A DNA stretch of 14,736 nt from an uncultured Prevotella sp. (GCA_900540885.1 UQHJ01000055.1:1-14736), one strand, 5' to 3'. Counted from the stretch's first letter, positions 1 through 7,802 are shown. Numbers and translations are program-made. The notes: a model not told the origin generated them from the letters alone.

Positions 1-368
1 AAGGTAGAGACTTTTTCATTACGAGCCAAATGTTTTTGGAAGAAATTTTTGAGAAATTTCTCCTCTAAATGCGTAAGACGTTGTAAACCAACGACTTATA
101 GAATGAAACTTTTTTCAAACTTTTTTCGCGGGGAACGAGTAACAAGGCAAAAGTACGCTCTCTGCTTTGAAGGAACAAATAATTGGGACTATTTTTTTAT
201 GTTTTGTGTTGAAGAACATAAATGCGCTTGTTTTACGCGTATATACATATAATATATATATGAGCACGCTGGGGGGCATTAATTATCATGTAATTTATCG
301 TTAATTATTCAAACTGCAATTTGTGACTATAGGTAAGAAATCTTGACGTTCTAAATGTGACGTTCTAA

Positions 369-470
369 AAAAACACTGAGGAAGATATGAGGGGTAAAAG
401 GGAGTATTTTGAAAATACTGAGGGAGAAAAATGAAAACACTGAGGGAGAAATTTAAAAACACTGAGGGAG
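369..470 (+). repeat. 22-bp-period direct repeat array (AAACACTGAGGGAG)
   Basis: Four clear copies of a core like AAAACACTGAGGGAG are visible, with ACTGAG starting at 375, 417, 439 and 461. The last three are exactly 22 bp apart. The 42-bp gap before them holds one degenerate copy (around 391-410, with AAAAGGGAG). Because 22 is not a multiple of three, successive copies fall in different reading frames, so this is a nucleotide-level repeat and not a peptide repeat. The copies are iteron-like, but no replication gene is nearby. No CRISPR is implied: the copies are nearly contiguous with no unique spacers. Confidence 0.75.
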
Positions 471-668
471 CGATAAATCTCTTGCACTGTGTTTTTGAGT
501 TTTTTCAACGATGTTTTTGCGTTTTGAAGGCCTTTTTGTGGGTGTTTTTGCGAAAAATGGGCGAAAAGCAGCTATCATGGAGATTTTCTTAAGTACTTTG
601 CATTTCTAAAAGTATTGATTTTCAATTAGTTGCAAAATTTACCTACTTAACTACGCATGGTTAAGCTA

Positions 669-772
669 CAACTGAGGGGCAGACCTTTGGTCTGCGAATA
701 AGAGAATGGTGAGCTAAAAATAGCTGACTCATGACTCTTTATTCGCAAGCCAGAAGGCCTGCCCCTTAGTTG
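669..772. repeat. 104-nt near-palindrome downstream of tyrS
   Basis: The left arm starts CAACTGAGGGGCAG and the right arm ends CTGCCCCTTAGTTG. The arms continue inward through GGTCTGCGAATAAG paired with CTTTATTCGCAAGCC, to GAGCTA/TAGCTGA around an AAAA loop (717-720). A few mismatches and small bulges interrupt the pairing near the loop. Either strand transcribed would give one long hairpin. It begins about 70 bp past the tyrS stop, so it could terminate or protect the tyrS mRNA. There is no clean U tract directly after it in the tyrS direction, so an intrinsic terminator is not certain. It could equally be a dispersed repeat element. Confidence 0.8.
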
Positions 773-839
773 CTGAATAGTACACGTGCGTACTATATAA
801 TATACCTTATAATGTACACATATAATTAATATATATATG

Positions 840-2135
840 TTACTTCACAATGATGAGGAAGTAGTTCTTCTTACCACGCTGAACAAGAAGATACTTGCCG
901 TCAATGAGGTCGTCAGAATTGATTTCCTGATCGAAAGCAGCAAGTTTTTCTTTGTTAAGGCTTACGCCACCACCCTGGGTGAGCTTACGCATTTCACCCT
1001 TTGAAGCGAAACACTTGGTGGTTTCGGCAAAGAGGTCAACAGCCTTGGCTCCAAGAACTTGATCTTTGGCTACCTCAAATTGGGGTACACCATCGAATAC
1101 GCTGAGAAGCGTAGCTTCATCAAGTTTTAAGAGGCTATCTTTAGTAGCCTTGCCGAAGAGAATGTTTGAGGCTTCGAGGGCCATTTCATAGTCTTCACGA
1201 CTGTGTACCATACAGGTAACCTCTTCGCCCAACTTCTTCTGAAGGAGACGACGACCTGGGTCGGCACGATGTTCGGCAATGAGGGCTTCAATCTCATCGT
1301 GCTCAAGTGAGGTGAAGATCTTGATATAACGTTCTGCTTCTTCGTCGCCTACATTGAGCCAGAATTGGTAGAACTTGTAAGGAGTGGTGTAACGACGGTC
1401 GAGCCATACGTTGCCTTGCTCCGTCTTACCAAACTTCTTACCGTCAGCCTTGGTAATAAGCGGACAAGTGAGGGCATAAGCATCAGCTTCAGCACCAAGA
1501 GTACGACGAATAAGTTCGGTACCAGTGGTGATGTTGCCCCATTGGTCAGAACCACCCATTTGGAGTTTGCAGTTCTTCGTCTCGTAAAGGTGGAGGAAGT
1601 CGTAACCCTGTAAGAGCTGGTAGGTAAACTCTGTGAATGAAAGTCCGTCACGTGCTTCACCATTCAAGCGTTTCTTCACGCTATCCTTAGCCATCATATA
1701 GTTGACAGTAATGTGTTTACCAATCTCGCGTGCGAAATCGAGGAAGGTGAAGTCCTTCATCCAGTCGTAGTTGTTAACCAATTCGGCTGCATTGGGAGCA
1801 TCAGAATCGAAGTCGAGGAAGTGAGAGAGTTGCTTCTTGATACAAGCAACGTTGTGGCGAAGAATGTCTTCGGTAAGGAGGTTACGCTCGGCACTTTTGC
1901 CTGAAGGGTCGCCAATCATACCTGTTGCACCACCTACGAGTGCTAATGGCTTGTGGCCCGCACGCTGGAAGTGGCGGAGCATCATTACAGAGCAGAGATG
2001 GCCAATGTGTAAAGAGTCAGCCGTTGGGTCGATACCTACATAGGCTGTTGTCATGCCTTTTTCGAGCAATTCTTCAGTACCCGGCATCATTTGGTGCAAC
2101 ATGCCGCGCCATTTGAGTTCTTCTACAAAATTCAT
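840..2135 (-). CDS. tyrS: Tyrosyl-tRNA synthetase (TyrRS)
   Basis: This cytoplasmic class I aminoacyl-tRNA synthetase activates tyrosine with ATP and charges tRNA-Tyr. The 431-residue length fits bacterial TyrRS. The Rossmann catalytic core carries the HIGH motif at residues 43-46, the tyrosine-pocket segment QMGGSDQWGN at 192-201, and a KMSKS-equivalent loop GKKFGKT at 232-238, the form found in the TyrZ/E. coli-like group. The C-terminal part, about 365-431, is an S4-like RNA-binding domain (ASKGEMRKLTQGGGVSLN). The start MNFVEELKWRG matches where the family begins, and a TAnnTTTG promoter element lies about 40 bp upstream. It is the last gene of the co-oriented series. No T-box or other leader was seen; the leader would be only about 33 nt. 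Confidence 0.97.
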   Translation of the reverse strand: MNFVEELKWRGMLHQMMPGTEELLEKGMTTAYVGIDPTADSLHIGHLCSVMMLRHFQRAGHKPLALVGGATGMIGDPSGKSAERNLLTEDILRHNVACIKKQLSHFLDFDSDAPNAAELVNNYDWMKDFTFLDFAREIGKHITVNYMMAKDSVKKRLNGEARDGLSFTEFTYQLLQGYDFLHLYETKNCKLQMGGSDQWGNITTGTELIRRTLGAEADAYALTCPLITKADGKKFGKTEQGNVWLDRRYTTPYKFYQFWLNVGDEEAERYIKIFTSLEHDEIEALIAEHRADPGRRLLQKKLGEEVTCMVHSREDYEMALEASNILFGKATKDSLLKLDEATLLSVFDGVPQFEVAKDQVLGAKAVDLFAETTKCFASKGEMRKLTQGGGVSLNKEKLAAFDQEINSDDLIDGKYLLVQRGKKNYFLIIVK

Positions 2136-2174
2136 CGTATGTTATTTGTTATTACTTTTCTTTATTTTGAGATG

Positions 2175-2182
2175 CAAAGTTA
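2175..2182 (-). promoter_or_regulatory. Bacteroidota -7 promoter element for tyrS
   Basis: Read on the minus strand this is TAACTTTG, an exact match to the Bacteroidota TAnnTTTG element. It lies 40 bp upstream of the tyrS start codon and predicts a transcript start near 2168. No well-spaced -33 TTG element is obvious; the candidate TTG at 2197-2199 is only 14 bp away. The strength of the promoter is therefore uncertain. Confidence 0.6.
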
Positions 2183-2195
2183 GTGCAAGGTGAGC

Positions 2196-2235
2196 GCAAT
2201 AAAAAGGGAAAAAGCATTTTTTTCCCTTTTATTGC
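2196..2235 (-). terminator. AT-rich hairpin between the Rpn-like gene and tyrS
   Basis: GCAATAAAAAGGGAAAAA (2196-2213) pairs with TTTTTCCCTTTTATTGC (2219-2235) around a 5-nt loop, with one bulged A. It starts 11 bp past the stop of the Rpn-like gene and ends just upstream of the tyrS promoter, which fits a terminator insulating tyrS. There is no separate U tract after the stem on the minus strand, so termination is inferred from position and stem quality. Confidence 0.6.
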
Positions 2236-2246
2236 CTAGCCATAGT

Positions 2247-3254
2247 CTAACTTCGACTTTCCTCTATTTGCTTTTTCGTTAAGCCTGTATACTTCATTAC
2301 CAAACTAAGCTGCATTCCATCTGCCAACATGGTACGTGCCACTTCTATTTGTTGTAGAAGTTTACCTTCTGCACGACCTTCTTCGCGACCCTCAACACGG
2401 CCCTCTGCACGACCTTCTGCACGACCTTCTTTGCGACCTTCTTCGCGACCTTCTTCGCGACCTTCTGCACGACCCTCCTCGTAACCTTCATCGCGACTAG
2501 TGTCGAAAAGACTCTTCATATGACGAACAGATTCCATGTGGCGAAAATAGGCTTGCCTATCATCTTCGGAAAGGGCATCAACACGTAAGCGCTCACGAGC
2601 TTCAGGAAGTCCTGCTGCTTTTGCCTCATTACTTATTTGTCCTGTTTTTAGAAAGGAAATCCATTCGTCAAGCGGTGTTTTAGCTACAGAGTCAAAATCG
2701 TTTACACGCAATACGTAATATTCTGGAAAGAGCATACCTGCATCTTTACGACGTAGTATATCTTTTTCTTTTTTTCCAAAGAACTTTTCATTTTGACGTA
2801 CTGAGAGTTTTAATGTATCATACGGTGCATGTATGCCCTTAAACTCTGTCCTGCCATGATAAACGTAATCTTTACCTTGTCCTAGTTCAAAATAGACAAT
2901 ATTGATGGAATACACTTTGCGCACCTCATCATAGGGCTTGCTTAAACCGATGTATTCCGTGATGGCTTTTGACACTCCATATAGCATGCGATGAAAGTAA
3001 GATAGCTCGCGGCTATTCTGCACTTCAATAATGCAGAGTTCGCCGCCTTCGCTCTCTGCAAAGATATCGACACGATTGTATTTGTCTTCATCATCTTCTT
3101 GATTGCTTTCGCTCTCAAGGAATCGGTGAATTTTTATCCCTTTACCAATCAGTGAGGATAAGAATCCCTCTAACACCACATAATTGGCCTTATTGCGCAA
3201 GAGGCGTTTCATCGCCCAATCAAAACGTATATAGTTTTCTCCATTTTGTATCAT
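2247..3254 (-). CDS. Rpn/PDDEXK nuclease-transposase family protein with EGR repeats
   Basis: The 335-residue protein resembles the PD-(D/E)XK nuclease family transposase group (Rpn/YhgA-like), whose studied members are DNA endonucleases that promote recombination. The start MIQNGENYIRFDWAMKRLLRN looks like the usual family N terminus. A nuclease core is visible as RVDIFAESEGGELCIIEVQNS, with D63, E77 and Q79 as the likely D...ExQ variant of the catalytic motif. Residues 256-297 are a charged tetrapeptide repeat (EGRA/EGRE/EGRK/EGRV), followed by a short helical tail ending GLTKKQIEESRS. It starts 27 bp after the stop of the HD-domain gene, so the two may be co-transcribed. No inverted terminal repeats or target-site duplications were seen, so it is not annotated as an intact insertion sequence. 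The nuclease label is a family inference. Confidence 0.85.
   Translation of the reverse strand: MIQNGENYIRFDWAMKRLLRNKANYVVLEGFLSSLIGKGIKIHRFLESESNQEDDEDKYNRVDIFAESEGGELCIIEVQNSRELSYFHRMLYGVSKAITEYIGLSKPYDEVRKVYSINIVYFELGQGKDYVYHGRTEFKGIHAPYDTLKLSVRQNEKFFGKKEKDILRRKDAGMLFPEYYVLRVNDFDSVAKTPLDEWISFLKTGQISNEAKAAGLPEARERLRVDALSEDDRQAYFRHMESVRHMKSLFDTSRDEGYEEGRAEGREEGREEGRKEGRAEGRAEGRVEGREEGRAEGKLLQQIEVARTMLADGMQLSLVMKYTGLTKKQIEESRS
2368..2488 (-). repeat. 12-bp coding tandem repeat (EGRx EGRx)
   Basis: Roughly ten imperfect 12-bp units of the type cgaccttctgca/cgaccttcttcg encode alternating EGRA, EGRE, EGRK and EGRV in the Rpn-like protein. Units differ mostly at the last codon. The unit is a multiple of three, so gain or loss of copies would change linker length without shifting the frame. 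Confidence 0.85.
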
Positions 3255-3281
3255 AGGTTCTTATTTTTTTAGAGTTGATAG

Positions 3282-5384
3282 TTATCTACGTCCGAAGAAG
3301 TAGGGGCGTCGGGGTTGTGGACGCGGAGTGATGGGTTTGGGATTGAGTTCGGGATAGGCTATGCGCGTATGGTAGATTGTCTTGATACTCTCTACGAGTA
3401 CGCGCTTGGCATCGGCAATATCGCGGAAGGTGATAGGACACTCGCGGAAGTAGCCTGCCTGCACTTGTCCGTCGACGATGCGGTCGACCAACTCTTTGAT
3501 ACTCTCCTCGGTGTATTCCTTGAGCGAACGTGACGATGCTTCAACGGCATCGCACATCATGAGAATGGCTTGTTCGCGCGTGAAAGGGTTGGGGCCAGGA
3601 TAAGTAAAGAGTTTGGGGTCAGGCTGCTCGCCTTGATGTTTGTTTTGCCACTGTATATAGAAATACTTTACTTGTGAACGTCCGTGGTGAGTACAGATGA
3701 AGTCACGTATCACTTTAGGCAGGTGATATTTATCCGCTAAACGAAGACCTTCTGTCACGTGGCTGATGATGATTTGTGCAGAACGCTCTTCGCTGAGTTC
3801 ATCGTGTGGGTTGACACCCGTTTGATTTTCGGTAAAGAACGCGGGGTTGACCATTTTACCTATATCATGGTAAAGTGCTCCCGTACGCACCAACTGAGGT
3901 TTGGCTCCAATCTTATCGGCCACCTCGGCAGCGAGGTTGGCCACTTGCAAGGAGTGAACAAAGGTGCCTTGTGCCTTCTTGGCCATAAGGCGGAAGATTA
4001 TATTGTTCGTATTGGAAAGTTCGACCAACGTTACGCTTGAAGTGAAGCCAAATGTCTTCTCCAACAGATAGAGTAGGGGATAGGCAAAGAGTAGGAGAAC
4101 ACCATTTACACCATTATATATATAGATAGAACGATCGATGTGGCTCCAATCGACGCCTTGTGAAAGGTCGAAACCAAGCATAATAGTGGTAGACGTGAGG
4201 AAGGCGTAAAGGGCTACACGTAGGAGTTGCGAACGTTCGCTCAAGTCGCGAAGGGCATAGATAGCAGTCATGCCCGCCATGAATTGTACGACCACAAACT
4301 CGTAGTTAGAGTGAAGGGCAAAAGAAGAAAGCACGACGCTGCACACCATGGCCATGAAGGCGGTGCGAGAATCCATGAAGGTGCGCACAAAGATGGGCAC
4401 CATGGCGTAAGGCACCATATAGACGCTAAACGTCTTATGATCGACCATGAGATAGGTAATCAAGGGGAAGATAGCTACTAGCGACGATAGGAGCAATATG
4501 CTATGAGGTGAATAAAGATAGTCGCGCCGATAGAGGCGGAGGTAGTAGACAAATGAACCTAAAATGCACGACACGAAGATAACCTGTCCGAGGAGCACCT
4601 GCCAAAAGCCTTCTGAAGGGTCATTGCGACGCACGGTCTCACGCTCGAAGGATTGTAGTATCTTATATTGGTCGGCCGACACAATCTCGCCACGATCGAT
4701 GATGCGCTGTCCACTTTGTACCATACCTGCTGCGGGAGCTACGGAGGCGATGAGGTCCTCACGTGCGGTGCTTGTCTTGGCACTATCAACGAGTAGGTTG
4801 GGGGCGAGGTATTGATTGAGGTTACAACGGGCTATTATCTCGCGTGGAAACTGTGTACTGTCGCAATGTACGATGTATTCGTAGGCCGAGCGAGTAGAGT
4901 AGAGTTCGGTGAGAGAACGCGAGAGGGCTTCAGTGCCTTCGACTACACGAATGCCTGTAATGCGATCTTTGGCCATCTGTGAAAGGTCGGCCGAGTTGAC
5001 AATACCCGCTTGATAGACAGCTGCCATGAGTCGTTCGATGTGAGGTAAGAAGCGTGCTGGCACATCGTTGAACGCACCATTGACAAAGTCGTTATGAAAG
5101 GCGGCTATCTGGCGTTGGCCCATTTGAGCATTCTCAACATAGAAGGGTTGAAAGTTGGCCAAAGCACTATCGCTTTCGGCTTCAACCTCTTGTTGCGTCT
5201 TATATATTGGGAAGTCAAAGGTGGCTATGAGTGAGTTGTAACGCCAGGGGCGTCCTTGCTCGTATTCGTAGCCAAACTTGGTTTCGCGTGGCAGGAAGTA
5301 GACGAGTAGCGCCACGACTACCAACACGGCACCTACAAGTGTCATTCCGCCCTTTAACTTTGATTTTGCTTCGAATTTAAACAT
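3282..5384 (-). CDS. pgpH: PgpH-type 7TM-HD phosphodiesterase
   Basis: This 700-residue membrane protein has the PgpH architecture. A signal-anchor helix (15-31) is followed by an extracytoplasmic 7TMR-HDED-like domain (about 32-258). Seven membrane segments follow, around 262-282, 294-313, 319-335, 342-358, 360-376, 388-405 and 424-442. The cytoplasmic HD domain spans about 470-675. Metal ligands expected for the family are visible: H477 in TFVHSLQ, H506-D507 in YHDIGK, H542, H566/H567 and D612. PgpH in Listeria hydrolyses c-di-AMP; this substrate is inferred here from homology. The C terminus is Pro/Arg-rich (PRPQPRRPYFFGRR). It lies 201 bp downstream of rmuC, with the AATGTGCR palindrome between, and 27 bp upstream of the Rpn-like gene. 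No promoter motif was recognised in front of it, so readthrough from rmuC is possible. Confidence 0.88.
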   Translation of the reverse strand: MFKFEAKSKLKGGMTLVGAVLVVVALLVYFLPRETKFGYEYEQGRPWRYNSLIATFDFPIYKTQQEVEAESDSALANFQPFYVENAQMGQRQIAAFHNDFVNGAFNDVPARFLPHIERLMAAVYQAGIVNSADLSQMAKDRITGIRVVEGTEALSRSLTELYSTRSAYEYIVHCDSTQFPREIIARCNLNQYLAPNLLVDSAKTSTAREDLIASVAPAAGMVQSGQRIIDRGEIVSADQYKILQSFERETVRRNDPSEGFWQVLLGQVIFVSCILGSFVYYLRLYRRDYLYSPHSILLLSSLVAIFPLITYLMVDHKTFSVYMVPYAMVPIFVRTFMDSRTAFMAMVCSVVLSSFALHSNYEFVVVQFMAGMTAIYALRDLSERSQLLRVALYAFLTSTTIMLGFDLSQGVDWSHIDRSIYIYNGVNGVLLLFAYPLLYLLEKTFGFTSSVTLVELSNTNNIIFRLMAKKAQGTFVHSLQVANLAAEVADKIGAKPQLVRTGALYHDIGKMVNPAFFTENQTGVNPHDELSEERSAQIIISHVTEGLRLADKYHLPKVIRDFICTHHGRSQVKYFYIQWQNKHQGEQPDPKLFTYPGPNPFTREQAILMMCDAVEASSRSLKEYTEESIKELVDRIVDGQVQAGYFRECPITFRDIADAKRVLVESIKTIYHTRIAYPELNPKPITPRPQPRRPYFFGRR

Positions 5385-5400
5385 GGCAAACGATATTTTT

Positions 5401-5575
5401 AATGTGCAAATGCATGGTTAATGTGCGAATGTGCAAATGTGCGAATGTGCAAATGGTCGCTTTTACTTGCTGTGTTTTAATGACATTGCATCATTCCTTT
5501 TTCTTAAAACTCAGTAAATAAAGGCGACCATTTGCACATTTGCACATTCGCACATTTGCACATTAACCATGCATT
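5401..5575. repeat. Long inverted repeat of 8-bp AATGTGCR units
   Basis: The left arm 5409-5460 and right arm 5524-5575 are each 52 bp. They are complementary except at three positions, where A and G alternate at the eighth base of the unit. Each arm is mostly four tandem AATGTGCR units flanked by ATGCATGG and GGTCGC. One further AATGTGCA unit lies at 5401-5408. The central 63 nt (5461-5523) is AT-rich and unrelated. It fills most of the spacer between rmuC and the HD-domain gene. A transcript crossing it would form a very long stem. Confidence 0.92.
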
Positions 5576-5585
5576 CACACTTTAA

Positions 5586-6719
5586 TTAGTTTTCTTCTTC
5601 TCCCGTTAATTCATCGGGGAGAGAGGCTGAGGGGGTAAGTCCCTTCTTGCGCCAACCCTCTAATTGACTGATGATGTTGCCACGACCTGTGGTGAGTTGG
5701 CGTTGTGCATCATCGTAGGTGCGGTGCAGTTGGTCGATAGAGTTGCCTATCTTTACAAAGTTTTGGGCAAAGGTACTAAACTTTTTATAAAGTTTCTCGG
5801 CTGAGGTGTAAATCTCGTTAACCGAACGGCTTTGTAACTCACTCTGCCACAGATTGTAAGCCAGCTGAAGGGCCATGAGAAGGTTGGTGGGGTTGATAAG
5901 GATAACGTGTTGCTTGTAAGCTTCAGTGGGCAGTGTAGGGTCGGCCGTCACGGCAGCTACATAGGCGGCTTCGCCAGGAATGAACATTAAAACGTAACCA
6001 ATGCTATCCTTTACCAACTTGCTATAATTCTTATCGGCCAATTCCTTAATATGTTGACGCACACTGCGTAAGTGCTCTTTCATGAGGCGGTCTTGCTCAA
6101 GGGCATCGTCGGCAGCCACGTATTCGGTAAAGGCTTTGAGTGATACCTTAGAGTCAATAATAACGTTGCGACTTTGCGGTAGGTGAACCACTACATCGGG
6201 TATCGCTACGGAGCCACGTCCGTCAGCTACGTGGCTTTGCAGCGTATAGTCGCGGCCTTCAGTGAGACCTGATACAGAAAGTAGGTTGGCCAATACAGCT
6301 TCGCCCCAATTGCCTTGCAACTTGGTGTTGCCTTTAAGAGCTTTGGCAAGGTCGTCAGCTTCGCGACCAAGCGACTGCGTCTGTTCGACGAGGGCTTTGA
6401 TATAGCCATCGAGCGAGGCGTGTCCTTTTACAAACTGCGTGCGAAAGGCTTCGATGTCGTGACCAAGAGGTTTGAGTAAGGCTTCGAGCGAGTTGACGTG
6501 TTGCTCGCGTAGGGCATCGCCTTGTGTGCGCATCATTTCGACGGACATGGCTTTAAACTCAGCACGTAGGGCTTGCGCCTGTTTGCGCATGGCCTCGTCA
6601 GCATGTTGTTGTTCGGCCTTGAGTTGCGCTTTAGCTGCTATGGCCTCGCGCTGCGAACGCAAGGTGCCAATGGCATAACCGGCAATGAGGGATAGGAGGG
6701 AGAGGAGAAAGTAGAGCAT
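5586..6719 (-). CDS. rmuC: RmuC-family DNA recombination protein
   Basis: RmuC limits certain rearrangements at inverted repeats and is predicted to be a nuclease. The 377-residue protein starts with a membrane helix (about 1-20, MLYFLLSLLSLIAGYAIG). A long charged coiled coil follows (about 21-130), then the RmuC core. PD-(D/E)XK-like residues are visible in order: GNWGE at 136-140 (E140), PDVVV at 174-178 (D175) and IIDSKV at 187-192 (D189, K191). FIPGEAAY at 247-254 is also typical of the family. The tail is acidic (ELTGEEEN). GAAGGA sits almost against the start codon, too close to be a normal ribosome site. The gene lies between two repeat-built palindromes. That is intriguing because RmuC was linked in E. 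coli to inverted-repeat rearrangement, but the link here is only positional. Confidence 0.93.
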   Translation of the reverse strand: MLYFLLSLLSLIAGYAIGTLRSQREAIAAKAQLKAEQQHADEAMRKQAQALRAEFKAMSVEMMRTQGDALREQHVNSLEALLKPLGHDIEAFRTQFVKGHASLDGYIKALVEQTQSLGREADDLAKALKGNTKLQGNWGEAVLANLLSVSGLTEGRDYTLQSHVADGRGSVAIPDVVVHLPQSRNVIIDSKVSLKAFTEYVAADDALEQDRLMKEHLRSVRQHIKELADKNYSKLVKDSIGYVLMFIPGEAAYVAAVTADPTLPTEAYKQHVILINPTNLLMALQLAYNLWQSELQSRSVNEIYTSAEKLYKKFSTFAQNFVKIGNSIDQLHRTYDDAQRQLTTGRGNIISQLEGWRKKGLTPSASLPDELTGEEEN

Positions 6720-6738
6720 TCCTTCTTTTTTATTTTGA

Positions 6739-6859
6739 TTGACAAGTTAACAAGTTGACGAGTTGACAAGTAAGTTACCTTCAAACTTACCCGTTAACTC
6801 GTCAACTTGTTAACTTGTCAACTTGTTAACTTGTCAACTAAAAGAACTCGTCAACTAAG
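6739..6859. repeat. Inverted repeat of 8-bp TYAACTTG units
   Basis: The left arm 6739-6776 is TTGACAAG, TTAACAAG, TTGACGAG, TTGACAAG, then TAAGTT. The right arm 6784-6821 is its complement over 38 bp with three mismatches, around the 7-nt loop ACCTTCA. Extra TYAACTTG units continue from 6818 to about 6839, and a further partial copy (AACTCGTCAACTAAG) runs up to the AEC gene's stop codon. It occupies almost the whole spacer between the AEC transporter gene and rmuC, and would form a hairpin at the 3' end of the AEC mRNA. Confidence 0.92.
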
Positions 6860-6861
6860 AA

Positions 6862-7788
6862 TTAGAACAAACTTGCCAAATAGGCTACTAATGGGATACT
6901 AATGACGGAGAGCAAGGTAGTAAAGAAGAGACCTTGCGTCATTACGCGCTCGTCCTTACCATATTGTAGGCAGAGCATGATACCATTGGTGGCGACAGGC
7001 ATGGCACTCAACACAACAGCTACGTCGCTCACAAAGGGATTGATCCCCATCAGAGCTAATACGCCACCTACGGCTAAGGGGAGAATGAAGAGGCGAAGCA
7101 GCGTCATGGAATAGACAAAACGATTGCCTAACATATCGCGCACGGGTATGTGGCTCAAACTGGAACCGATGATAAGCAGCGCACAAGGAGTGGTGAGGTC
7201 GCCTAAGAGGTGAAACCACTCTCCCACGGGCGTGGGCATCTGAATGCGTGCCACAGCGATTACTACAGCAATGAGCGAAGCTACAACGCAAGGCGATAAT
7301 ATGAGTCGGGGCGAGAAGGCACTCTTAGCTTTGCCTCCATTTATAAACGAGACTCCGATAGTGAAAACTAAAAGGTTGAAGGGAATATTGAGTACAGAGG
7401 CGCAAAACACGGCCTTTGAGCCGAACACGGCATCGCACACGGGGTAGCCAATGAAGCTGACGTTGCCAAAGGCTAACATAAAGCGACTGATACCTAATCG
7501 GGCTTTGTTTACCTTAAATAAGTGGGGTATGAGATAAGCCAAACCAATGAGTACAATGTAATTGACTACGGCCACTACGGCAAGTGAGATGAGTTCGGAG
7601 TTTTCGAATGCGAGGTCTTTGCCCATAACCGATGCCAAGATAAGTGCTGGCATGGATATGTTCATAATAAAGATAGAGAGCTTGCGGTCGAGATCGCCCG
7701 CCCACAAATTACGCTTGGCCGCAAAGAGTCCGACCAACACAATGCCGAATATCATCAGCATTTGGGTAATGATGTGCAAGATGTCCAT
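6862..7788 (-). CDS. AEC (auxin efflux carrier) family transporter
   Basis: The 308-residue protein has about ten hydrophobic membrane segments and belongs to the AEC family of the bile/arsenite/riboflavin transporter superfamily. Bacterial members export or import small organic anions such as malate or malonate; the substrate cannot be told here. Family motifs are visible: NISMPALI at 43-50, FGNVSFIGYPV at 107-117, a loop of about 20 residues near 150-165 dividing the two halves, TPCALLIIGSSL at 200-211, and SAMPVATNG at 261-269. The length is normal. It starts 134 bp after the uvrA stop. No promoter motif was recognised in the repeat-filled spacer, so it may be read through from uvrA. Confidence 0.92.
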   Translation of the reverse strand: MDILHIITQMLMIFGIVLVGLFAAKRNLWAGDLDRKLSIFIMNISMPALILASVMGKDLAFENSELISLAVVAVVNYIVLIGLAYLIPHLFKVNKARLGISRFMLAFGNVSFIGYPVCDAVFGSKAVFCASVLNIPFNLLVFTIGVSFINGGKAKSAFSPRLILSPCVVASLIAVVIAVARIQMPTPVGEWFHLLGDLTTPCALLIIGSSLSHIPVRDMLGNRFVYSMTLLRLFILPLAVGGVLALMGINPFVSDVAVVLSAMPVATNGIMLCLQYGKDERVMTQGLFFTTLLSVISIPLVAYLASLF

Positions 7789-7802
7789 TAAGGGAGGGTT
7801 AT

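Larger units (their letters stand above)
1..839. other. Gene-free region downstream of tyrS
   Basis: No convincing protein or RNA gene is visible on either strand. The region is AT-rich. It contains a 12-bp direct repeat TGACGTTCTAAA (344-355 and 358-369), a 22-bp-period array (369-470) and a 104-nt near-palindrome (669-772). TA-rich stretches lie at about 236-262 and 793-840. Short hairpins occur at 42-60 (GAAATTT/AAATTTC) and 646-665 (CTTAAC/GTTAAG). The small open frames at 49-252 and 431-592 have unremarkable, Cys/Phe-rich translations and no recognisable domain. The stretch could hold an untranslated RNA or the remains of a repeat element; neither is shown. Confidence 0.6.

Noticed and set aside
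49..252. 67-residue plus-strand open frame
   Set aside because: Cys/Phe/Lys-rich translation without a recognisable domain, no clear promoter or ribosome site, and it ends in TA-rich sequence. More likely a chance frame in AT-rich spacer.
369..470. Possible CRISPR array
   Set aside because: The copies are nearly contiguous with only a few variable bases between them, there are no unique spacers of 25-40 bp, and no cas gene is present.
431..592. 53-residue plus-strand open frame starting MKTLREKFKNTEG
   Set aside because: It begins inside the 22-bp repeat array, whose period breaks the reading frame between copies, and the remainder is Phe/Cys-rich with no domain. The nucleotide repeat explains the apparent N terminus.
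2247..3254. Complete insertion sequence around the Rpn-like gene
   Set aside because: No flanking inverted repeats or target duplications are visible; the 2196-2235 hairpin has no partner on the other side, and the gene is 27 bp from its upstream neighbour.
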